Assembly: GCA_937905825.1 (NCBI GenBank)
Contig: CALCXM010000011.1
Span: 59,280 to 123,279 of the forward strand
Reading direction: 5' to 3'
Length of the DNA: 64,000 nt
Source: an uncultured bacterium
GTDB taxonomy: Bacteria > Planctomycetota > UBA1135 > GCA-002686595
The position numbers were made by a program, and so were the translations under genes. The notes under the pieces were generated by a model. The model made no database searches and was not told the origin of the DNA. It was given only the letters and a program-made list of their open reading frames with translations. Below, piece by piece: positions 28,873-35,993 of this stretch (position 1 is its first letter; each line of letters opens with the position of its first letter).

Positions 28873-30948
28873 ATGAGGAAAATCTTACTGCTCGGCTCAC
28901 TCGTCGCGGCCTGTTCCATCGGTCTACAAGAAGTGTCCATCGGTCACGGCGGAACCTACCGCGGACCCGGCGACACGGTCCCCCCTGGAGGGGGTGGCGG
29001 CGGAAACGGCGGCGGGAGCTCCCCTGGCCCCAACGGTCCGTCCGGTCCGGGGCCCGGTGCTCCCGGCACTCCTGGACCCGGCGGACCCGGCGCCCCCGGT
29101 TCTAGCGGTGGACGCGGCCCGACCACGGGCGGCGGCGCAGTCGGCCCGGACCTGACCCTTTGGAACTACTGGTGGGACTTCAACAAGGATCCGTACCTCA
29201 ACTTGAAGAGCCACATCCACGGCGTGGCACCGGTCACAGGCTCCGATGACTTCTTCCTCGGTCAAGGAATCCAAGCGCAGGCTCGGGATACTCTCAAGCC
29301 CTCGGAAGAGATGGTCCGCAACCAGATCGTTCCGGCCCTCATTCAGTCCCTTCAGAACGAGGACCACAACGACATCCTGACCGGCGCCATGATCGCCCTG
29401 GCGAAGATCGGGGATGATCCGAAGGTCGAGGGACCTTCCGTTTTCGAACCGCTGTTCTTGCCCTTCCTCAAGTCCGGCCAGCAAGAAGTCGCAGAGACTG
29501 CGGCCGTGGCTCTAGGCATCCTTGGCAACCCCGAGTCCATCGAGACCCTCAAGTCGATCCTGATGGACGACGCCCGCGGTCGCAAACTCGTCGGTTCCGA
29601 AGCGGGTGTGAACTACCGCACGCGCTCCTTCGCCGCCTATGGCCTCGGACAGATCGGCGCCATGAGTGCCACTCCCATGCAACGGGCCGACATCGTCGAT
29701 ACCCTCTGGTACGTCTGCGAATCCCAACGTCAAAGCACCCGGGACCTCAAAGTTGCGGCGGTCATCTCGATGGGCTTGGTGAAGCTCGAGTCCGCTGGAC
29801 CAAAGGCGGGGAACGTTGACAACTACGCCGGTGCCCCCAGGGACCTGGAAGAGCAAATCGAGTACCTGATCGACTTCTTCTCCAACGAGAAGGACAAGAA
29901 CAAGCCCTACCTCGTGCGTTCCCATGCCCCTCGTTCGATTTGCAAGCTGATGGAAGGCTTGGAGAACCGCGAGCTCAAGGCCCGCGTGGTCAAGGCCTTC
30001 GCTCCCTACCTCGACAAGCGCGTCAGCAAAGGAGAACGCGAGCTGCGTCAAAGTGTCGCCCTAGCCTTCGGTCAACTCGGAGACCTCGACGGCGATGCGG
30101 ATGACGAGGAGATTCGGACGCGACTGATGGATGCCACAACGGACGCCGACCAGCAGGTCAAGTACTTCAGCCTCATGGCCATCGGTCAAGTCGGCAGCCG
30201 CGTGGGCACGGGCCAGACTCCGATGGAAGGTGTTGTCGAACTGCGCAAGTTCCTGCAGACACACCTCGTGCGAGGAAAGACTCAGGCCAAGCCCTGGGCC
30301 GGTCTCGCTATCGGTGTCATGGAACGCGGTCTGAAAGAAGCCGGTGGACCCTCATCCCACGACTCCCTGAGCGCCCTGCGTAGTTCGCTCAAGGACACCA
30401 AGACGAAGCTGGAAGTGGGCGCCTACGCCATCGCTTGTGGCATCGCCGGGGACTCGGACGCTGAGAGCATCCTGCTGGACAAGCTCGACAACATGTCCGA
30501 TGACGATGTGCGCGGTCACATCTCCGTCGGCTTGGGGTTGATGGGTTCGAACAGCGCCATCGCTCCTATCCAGGAAGTGGTCGCCCAGTCGAAGTACCGC
30601 GGCGAGCTGCTCAAGCAAGCCGCCATCGCCCTCGGCTTGCTCGGCGACCAAAACTTGGTCAACAACTTGGTCAACATGCTCAGCGAAGCCAAAACTCTAA
30701 CGACTCGCTCGGCCCTGGCCGCGGCCCTCGGCTTCATTGGAGACCGTCGCTCGGTGGATCCCCTGGTCAAGATGCTGCACGACAGCAGCATGACCGGGGC
30801 GGCCCGCGGGTTCGCTGCAGTCGCCTTGGGCATCGTCGCCGACAAGGAGACCTTGCCCTGGAACTCGAAGTTCTCCGTGAACATCAACTACCGCGCCAGC
30901 ACAACCTCCTTGACGGACGGAGGCACGGGCCTGCTCGATATCCTGTAG
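28873..30948 (+). CDS. Secreted HEAT/PBS-lyase repeat protein
   Basis: Signal peptide MRKILLLGSLVAACSIGLQ, then a flexible Gly/Pro linker (residues 27-90, runs like GPGAPGTPGPGGPGAPG), a short tryptophan-rich segment (LTLWNYWWDFNKDPYLNLK), and about twelve HEAT-like helical repeats to the C-terminus (691 residues). Typical repeat cores are AETAAVALGILGNPESIETL, RSFAAYGLGQIG, QSVALAFGQLGDLDGDADDEE and KQAAIALGLLGDQNLVNNLV. Such proteins act as scaffolds; no enzyme activity is expected. The WWDFN...YLNLK segment precedes HEAT repeats in planctomycete surface proteins. A near-perfect sigma-54 promoter lies 65 bases upstream, so expression probably depends on an RpoN-type activator. A second HEAT protein is encoded at 46607. 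Confidence 0.92.
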   Translation: MRKILLLGSLVAACSIGLQEVSIGHGGTYRGPGDTVPPGGGGGGNGGGSSPGPNGPSGPGPGAPGTPGPGGPGAPGSSGGRGPTTGGGAVGPDLTLWNYWWDFNKDPYLNLKSHIHGVAPVTGSDDFFLGQGIQAQARDTLKPSEEMVRNQIVPALIQSLQNEDHNDILTGAMIALAKIGDDPKVEGPSVFEPLFLPFLKSGQQEVAETAAVALGILGNPESIETLKSILMDDARGRKLVGSEAGVNYRTRSFAAYGLGQIGAMSATPMQRADIVDTLWYVCESQRQSTRDLKVAAVISMGLVKLESAGPKAGNVDNYAGAPRDLEEQIEYLIDFFSNEKDKNKPYLVRSHAPRSICKLMEGLENRELKARVVKAFAPYLDKRVSKGERELRQSVALAFGQLGDLDGDADDEEIRTRLMDATTDADQQVKYFSLMAIGQVGSRVGTGQTPMEGVVELRKFLQTHLVRGKTQAKPWAGLAIGVMERGLKEAGGPSSHDSLSALRSSLKDTKTKLEVGAYAIACGIAGDSDAESILLDKLDNMSDDDVRGHISVGLGLMGSNSAIAPIQEVVAQSKYRGELLKQAAIALGLLGDQNLVNNLVNMLSEAKTLTTRSALAAALGFIGDRRSVDPLVKMLHDSSMTGAARGFAAVALGIVADKETLPWNSKFSVNINYRASTTSLTDGGTGLLDIL

Positions 30949-30977
30949 GCCGCTGAATCCTGCAGGCGGCAGCTACG

Positions 30978-31012
30978 GGACCCGGCGCGCAATCAGCGTG
31001 TCGGGTCCTTCT
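30978..31012 (+). terminator. Probable terminator after the HEAT-repeat gene
   Basis: GGACCCG / CGGGTCC stem (30978-30984 and 31002-31008) followed by TTCT, 30 bases past the stop codon. Confidence 0.5.
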
Positions 31013-31021
31013 CGTTGCGCT

Positions 31022-31038
31022 GGGGATACTGAGCCCGC
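31022..31038 (+). repeat. 17-base direct repeat, second copy
   Basis: GGGGATACTGAGCCCGC, identical to 28675-28691. Sits between the HEAT gene terminator and the convergent GNAT gene. Confidence 0.7.
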
Positions 31039-31052
31039 GGGCGCGGCGCGAC

Positions 31053-31946
31053 TCAAGTCCACCAGGGACGAATCAGGATCGAGTCCGACGCCGCCGGCCA
31101 GGCTGCCCTGCGGCCTGCCAGCACCATGCACGTCTTGTGAGCCGTGATTCGGTACCCGCGCTTCTGCAAGCGCGGAAGGATCCTCTCGAAGTTGGAGTGA
31201 AAGTGAACCCACTCGTGGCTCTTCGCGGCGGCCCCTTCAAAGGCATCGATCAAGCGATCCAGGCATTCCAGATCACCGGGCCCGGGTCGCACGCAACCCC
31301 AGACGTCCCCGCGAAAGAGCGGCTCATGGGCCAAGAAGCCGCGGGGGCCACCATCCGTAAAGTCGAACCACAAGCGCTCCGGATAGGTGCTTGCGAAATG
31401 CATGAGGTCGCGGGTCAAGTCCAGTCCAGGATGCACTTCATCCGACCAGGCCCGCACTGCCTGAATCACCGCTTCGGTTTCAGGACCGAGTTGCGCAGCG
31501 GAGCACAGCGCGGTGCTCGCCCCCGTCAAGGACTCAGGCTCCCACTGTCTCCAAACGAAGCAGGCGGGCAAGGCCGGAACGAATCCGCAAGCGCTGTAGA
31601 GTTGCAAGTTGCGGCCGAGATCTGGCTCCACAGCCAAGCCCACCACGTCACAGCGTTCCGCCAACGAGTCGCGCACGACCTCGGTCAACAATTTCCCGTA
31701 GCCCTTGCCCCGTTGCGCCTTAGCGACCGCGATCGTCCCGATGTAGCCAATGCTTCCGCTGCGGTGAGTGCAGGCGTAGCCCACCGCTTCCCCCTGCAGC
31801 ATGGCGATCAAGCAACCCTCGGGATCCGTGACACACAGATTCTTGATGTAGTCGACGTGGTGGGGAGGGGACACGTCAAAGGCCTCACTGAAGAGGGCGT
31901 TGACCACCTCGTAGTCCTCGGGCTGAATCTGGCGTAGTTCGAGCAT
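31053..31946 (-). CDS. GNAT-family N-acetyltransferase
   Basis: The ATG at 31946 is the natural start: MLELRQIQPEDYEVVNALFSEAF begins the GNAT fold directly, while the upstream in-frame extension to 32228 is antisense to the divergent AlkB gene. The 297-residue protein has a complete N-terminal acetyltransferase domain: acceptor strand GYIGTIAVAKAQRGKGYGKLLTEVV carries the acetyl-CoA pyrophosphate loop (Q/RxxGxG), and LAVEPDLGRNLQLYSACGFVP ends the domain. A second, GNAT-like C-terminal half (about 150-297) lacks the loop and may dimerise or bind substrate. Substrate unknown. It is divergent from the AlkB gene with 155 bases between start codons. Confidence 0.88.
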   Translation of the reverse strand: MLELRQIQPEDYEVVNALFSEAFDVSPPHHVDYIKNLCVTDPEGCLIAMLQGEAVGYACTHRSGSIGYIGTIAVAKAQRGKGYGKLLTEVVRDSLAERCDVVGLAVEPDLGRNLQLYSACGFVPALPACFVWRQWEPESLTGASTALCSAAQLGPETEAVIQAVRAWSDEVHPGLDLTRDLMHFASTYPERLWFDFTDGGPRGFLAHEPLFRGDVWGCVRPGPGDLECLDRLIDAFEGAAAKSHEWVHFHSNFERILPRLQKRGYRITAHKTCMVLAGRRAAWPAASDSILIRPWWT

Positions 31947-32101
31947 GTGTCTTGATCCGATGGACCGCAATGGAGGCCAGCCGGGGCGATCAGTGATACA
32001 CCCGCACTCTGCATTCCACAAGCAACGCGGCAATCCCCTTCCGCGCATTGCTCGAAGGCTCCCCCTTTCCGCCGCGAGTCGATACCTTGAGGCCTCTGGC
32101 A

Positions 32102-32779
32102 ATGGCCGAATCATCGATGATGTCCAATCAAGGAGAGCTCTTCCCCGCAGCTGACGACCCATCGGCACCCCGACCGCCTGAAAGCCTCTGGCCATCGGGC
32201 TTCGAGTTGGAGCACGGGTTCCTCGCACAAGCCGAGGCCGAACGCGTCATGGAGGAACTGGCCGCGACGATTCCCTGGGAACGGGACGAGATCATGATGT
32301 ATGGCAAGCGGCTGCCCGTGCCAAGACTCACCGCTTGGTTTGGGGACAGGGGTGCCGACTACGTGTACTCAGGCGTGCGCAACGTTCCGCGGCCTTGGAC
32401 GGCCACTTTGGCTGGCTTGCGCGATCTCGTGGCAGCCCGTTGCGGCGTGACCTTCAACAGCGTGCTCTTGAATCTCTATCGCGACGGTTCGGACTCGGTC
32501 GCTTGGCATCGGGACGATGAGCCCGAGCTGGGCCGCGCCCCCACCATCGGCTCCCTCAGCCTGGGAGCCACTCGCCGCTTTCGCTTGCGCAATCGTGAGT
32601 CGGGGCACGCACTCGGTTGGGACCTCGAGTCGGGCAGTTTGCTGGTGATGTCCGGTGCGAGCCAGGGCGACTGGGAGCACTGCGTCAGCAAGACCAAGCG
32701 ACCGGTGGGAGCGCGCATCAACCTCACCTTTCGACAGATTGCGCAGGCTCAGCGTCCCAGCGCACCCAACAGCGAATAG
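32102..32779 (+). CDS. AlkB-like 2-oxoglutarate/Fe(II) dioxygenase
   Basis: 225 residues from the ATG at 32102 (TTGAGG about ten bases upstream); ATGs at 32117 and 32120 are alternatives. The iron facial triad is intact: WHRDDE (His136, Asp138) and WEHCVSK (His193), with the 2-oxoglutarate-binding arginines in GARINLTFR (Arg205, Arg211). The substrate-side signatures YGKRLPVPRLTAWFGD and FNSVLLNLYRDGSDSVAWH match the ALKBH2/ALKBH3-like bacterial group. The enzyme should oxidise methyl groups on damaged bases (1-methyladenine, 3-methylcytosine) in DNA or RNA. Its 3' end overlaps the convergent PhyH gene by 31 bases. Confidence 0.93.
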   Translation: MAESSMMSNQGELFPAADDPSAPRPPESLWPSGFELEHGFLAQAEAERVMEELAATIPWERDEIMMYGKRLPVPRLTAWFGDRGADYVYSGVRNVPRPWTATLAGLRDLVAARCGVTFNSVLLNLYRDGSDSVAWHRDDEPELGRAPTIGSLSLGATRRFRLRNRESGHALGWDLESGSLLVMSGASQGDWEHCVSKTKRPVGARINLTFRQIAQAQRPSAPNSE

Positions 32780-33714
32780 AACAGCCGCAAAGGCTTGCGC
32801 ATCCAATCCCGGGGCTCGAGCACCCCCCGCGGCAATGGGCGCGGATAGCGCTGCACCGTGCGCAGGCGGCTCAAGCGAATCTCTCGCCCTTCATGAAGGT
32901 GCGGAACAAACTGCGAGGTGCTGATGTCGATCACTTCGCGGTGGGTGTAGCGCCCCTTCTCAGGTTCCGAAGCGAGCGGCACGTGATACGCGCAATTGTC
33001 GAAGTAGTAATGAGTGACCTGACTGTGCCGCGTGCGCTTGTCATCGCGGATCGCCGTGCCCCCGTGCAGCAGGTTGGCCGCCCAAATCAACGCATGCCCC
33101 TTGCGCATGGGCAGTTCGTGCCCAACGAGACCTTGCTCTTCGATCAGCTTCGCGATGCCACGCTCGTACCCAGGATAGGCGGAAGCCTTGCCCTCCAAGC
33201 CGAGGGAGCCCATGGTCTCCACGGGCAAACGATGACTGCCGGGGTAGACCACCAGCGGTCCGTTGTCCCCGTCCACGTCCTCGAGGGCGATCCAAACCCC
33301 CGCCATATAGCGTTCCGGCCGGCAGTGAAAGTGCAGGGTGTCGCTGTGAGTCGCCTGCTCGGTTCCGCTGTCGAAGTTGAGGGTCTGAAAAGGAATCGGG
33401 CGCCGACCATAGAGCACTTGCAGGAGCTGCAAGATCTGGGGCTCGATCGCCAAGGCCTTGACCCCCGGCTCTGCGTACCAAGCCTCCTCGATGCGGCGAT
33501 CCTGCGGTGGGTATTGGGGCGCCAAGGCTTGAATGATCGAGGCGGCCCGCGACTCGAATTGCGGGTCCTGCAGGTCAATCACCAAGTAGCCCCGCTCCCG
33601 ATACTCGCGCACCCGGGCCTGCTCCTGATCCGCAAGCCCCAGATCCGCAAGCACGTCATCCAGCTCCTGGCGGGCGAACAACGGGGAGTTCGAACAGTCG
33701 GAGTCGGGCGTCAT
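32749..33714 (-). CDS. Phytanoyl-CoA dioxygenase (PhyH) family protein
   Basis: 321 residues. The iron-binding triad is visible: HSD (His123, Asp125) in EQATHSDTLHFH, and His217 in WAANLLHGGT, followed by the 2-oxoglutarate-binding arginine within DDKRTRHSQVTHYYF. The sequence between (YMAGVWIALEDVDGDNGPLVVYPGSHRLP) is the standard PhyH core, where GPL.VYPGSH is a family hallmark. The substrate is not predictable; family members hydroxylate lipids, halogenate or modify natural products. It converges on the AlkB gene with a 31-base overlap of coding ends. The two are unrelated in sequence although both are Fe/2-oxoglutarate enzymes. Confidence 0.92.
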   Translation of the reverse strand: MTPDSDCSNSPLFARQELDDVLADLGLADQEQARVREYRERGYLVIDLQDPQFESRAASIIQALAPQYPPQDRRIEEAWYAEPGVKALAIEPQILQLLQVLYGRRPIPFQTLNFDSGTEQATHSDTLHFHCRPERYMAGVWIALEDVDGDNGPLVVYPGSHRLPVETMGSLGLEGKASAYPGYERGIAKLIEEQGLVGHELPMRKGHALIWAANLLHGGTAIRDDKRTRHSQVTHYYFDNCAYHVPLASEPEKGRYTHREVIDISTSQFVPHLHEGREIRLSRLRTVQRYPRPLPRGVLEPRDWMRKPLRLFYSLLGALGR

Positions 33715-33940
33715 GACGGAATTCTATCCCAGGCCCGCCCCCCTGTCCGAGGGCTTCGCCGGCCTTCCCGGGTCATCCGTGGAGAAAACAGGCAAGATTC
33801 GGAAAATCAAGCGACGACTGCCAACGGCACGGGCTCCAGGGGCAAGTAGTCTTAGGAGAGTCCCGTGGGCCCTTCAGAGCTGCGCAAGGAGCCTCTCGAG
33901 GCGGACTCCATCGCCCACCATCTATCTATCCTGATCCGCC

Positions 33941-35968
33941 ATGCATTCCCGCCGAGACATGCCAACAGTGCGCCAGCTCCGACTGCTGGGGCTTGGATGT
34001 TTGGCTGGGCTCATCGCGCTCTGCACGGCCGTGCCGATCTATGCGAGAGCGGCGATTCAAGCGCCCGAGAAGCGGCTCGCGCCCAAAAAGACTCGCCTGG
34101 CAACCGCCCATTCCTTGGCACTGCTGCAGAACAGCGTGAGCCACTGGACGCGCGAGGTGGATTGTTTCTCCTGCCACCATCAGGGTCTTGGTGGACTGAC
34201 CCTCTCCCTAACTCAAGAGCTCGGATTCAAGTCCGATCCAGAATCCGTTGCGGAGGAGATCAAGCAGGTGCACTCCACGGAACGCGCGCGCTTCGATGCC
34301 CTTTTGGTAAACGACGGTGTGGGCGTCTTCGGTCGCAGCACTGTCCTGCTCGGCCTTGGCGTTCGACAGCAACCGAAGGACTCCGTGACTGACGCCATCG
34401 CCAGTTTCCTCGCCGCCCGGCAGAGCGCTTCGGGAGCCTGGTACTCCAACGAGCACCGGCCACCCTTTGAAGACAGCCACGTGACGGCCAGCGCCCTCAC
34501 GATTCGCGCGCTCACTCTTTATGCTCCCGAGGGCCGCCAGGCAGAATTTGATCGTCGCATACAACGGGGGCAGAAGTGGTTGCAAGATGCACAGCCCAAG
34601 GACACGGAAGAACGCAGCATGCGCCTGCTCGGTTTGGCTTGGTGTGGCGAACAGCCCGGGGCGCTCGTCGAAGACAGCAAAGCGCTCATCGCTGAACAGC
34701 GGGAAGATGGGGGCTGGGCTCAGCTACCAAGCATGGAAAGCGACGCCTACGCAACCGGGCAAGCCCTCACCGTTTTGCATCAGGCTGGGGGGATGAGTCC
34801 GAAACACCCGGCCTACCAGCGCGGCCTGCGCTATCTGCTCGCGACCCAACTCGACAACGGATCTTGGTTCGTCAAGACCCGCCGACGCATCCAAGGCAAC
34901 CGACCAAAGAACAGCGGCTATCCCCACGGCAAACACCAGTTCGTTTCCTTTATGGGAGGTTGCTGGGCGACGATGGCCCTGGCCCTGGCGGACGTGCCTC
35001 CCAAGCCCACGCGCGCCTTCTTCGGTCCGCCACCGCCGCGCATCCAGGAGGATCCGATGCTCGGAGCGCGCGGGTTCAGCTCCTTGCATCGAGCCGCCGC
35101 TTACGGATCCTTTGAGCAATTGCAAGCAGAGCTGGAAGGCGAGCTGGACGTGGAAGCCAAGGGCCCCCAAGGAGTCACGCCACTGATGCTGGCCGCCCAC
35201 GACCTGCGCAAGGTGCGGTTGCTCGTTGAACACGGGGCCGAAGTGAATGCCGAGTCGGATTGGGGCTTCACTCCCCTGCTGTCCGCCACCCTGGTGCAGG
35301 GCGCCAGTGAGGTGGTCGAGTACCTTTTGGAACTCGGCGCCGATGTCAATTGCAGCGGAGCGAACGGAGCCTCCCCCACCATGTGCGCCGCCAACGTTGG
35401 CGACCTCGACACCCTGAAGAAGCTGGTGGACGCGGGCGCTGAATTCCCGGGCAATCAACTGACCTATTCGCTCATCTACGCGGCCACTTGCGATGATGTG
35501 ACGACCGCTCAAGCCTTGCTCGCCCAGGGCGCTGAGTTGGACGGAAGCGTCACGCGCTTTCCAGCGGCGATCGTGAGCGCAGCCATCTCGGGCTACGACA
35601 ACTTCGTGAAATTCACGATCGAGCAAGGCGCCGACCTTGAGTCCCGGGACCTCGAAGGACTGACCGCCTTGGCTTGGGCTTCCAAGTTTGGAACGGCTCA
35701 CCTACCGATCATCCAAAGTTTGATCGAGGCCGGCGCCGACGTCAACGGAAAGGATCAAGAGGGTCGAACGCCCCTCGACTGGGCCGTGCAGCACCGGAAT
35801 GCCAAGGCCTGCGAATTGCTCCGCGCTGCCGGGGCCCAACGGGGCAAGCAGCTGGAGCCAGATTCCGAGGAGGAAACTCCTGCAGACGAAGACCGCTACA
35901 AGCCCAGTGATCTTCCCGCGGGCGATGGGTTCTCAGATTCTGAGGACAAGGCCCGCAGTGAAGGCTGA
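33941..35968 (+). CDS. Exported heme-site / toroid / ankyrin fusion protein
   Basis: 675 residues starting MHSRRDMPTVRQLRLLGLGCLAGLIALCTAVP, a signal or membrane anchor. A single c-type heme motif CFSCHH is at about residues 72-77. Residues 80-350 contain repeats of the squalene-cyclase/prenyltransferase alpha/alpha-toroid type (FLAARQSASGAWYSNE, QREDGGWAQLPSMESDAYATGQALTVL, YLLATQLDNGSWFVKTR). Residues 360-620 are about seven ankyrin repeats (GVTPLMLAAHDLRKVRLLVEHGAEVNAES, GFTPLLSATLVQGASEVVEYLLELGADVN, GRTPLDWAVQHRNAKACELLRAAGA). The C-terminus is acidic and disordered. A covalently bound heme would be held next to a protein-binding domain outside the cytoplasm. It is followed 25 bases later by the membrane protein gene and probably leads the operon. 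Confidence 0.88.
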   Translation: MHSRRDMPTVRQLRLLGLGCLAGLIALCTAVPIYARAAIQAPEKRLAPKKTRLATAHSLALLQNSVSHWTREVDCFSCHHQGLGGLTLSLTQELGFKSDPESVAEEIKQVHSTERARFDALLVNDGVGVFGRSTVLLGLGVRQQPKDSVTDAIASFLAARQSASGAWYSNEHRPPFEDSHVTASALTIRALTLYAPEGRQAEFDRRIQRGQKWLQDAQPKDTEERSMRLLGLAWCGEQPGALVEDSKALIAEQREDGGWAQLPSMESDAYATGQALTVLHQAGGMSPKHPAYQRGLRYLLATQLDNGSWFVKTRRRIQGNRPKNSGYPHGKHQFVSFMGGCWATMALALADVPPKPTRAFFGPPPPRIQEDPMLGARGFSSLHRAAAYGSFEQLQAELEGELDVEAKGPQGVTPLMLAAHDLRKVRLLVEHGAEVNAESDWGFTPLLSATLVQGASEVVEYLLELGADVNCSGANGASPTMCAANVGDLDTLKKLVDAGAEFPGNQLTYSLIYAATCDDVTTAQALLAQGAELDGSVTRFPAAIVSAAISGYDNFVKFTIEQGADLESRDLEGLTALAWASKFGTAHLPIIQSLIEAGADVNGKDQEGRTPLDWAVQHRNAKACELLRAAGAQRGKQLEPDSEEETPADEDRYKPSDLPAGDGFSDSEDKARSEG

Positions 35969-35993
35969 AGCTATCGGGGGCCCACGGAGCTTC

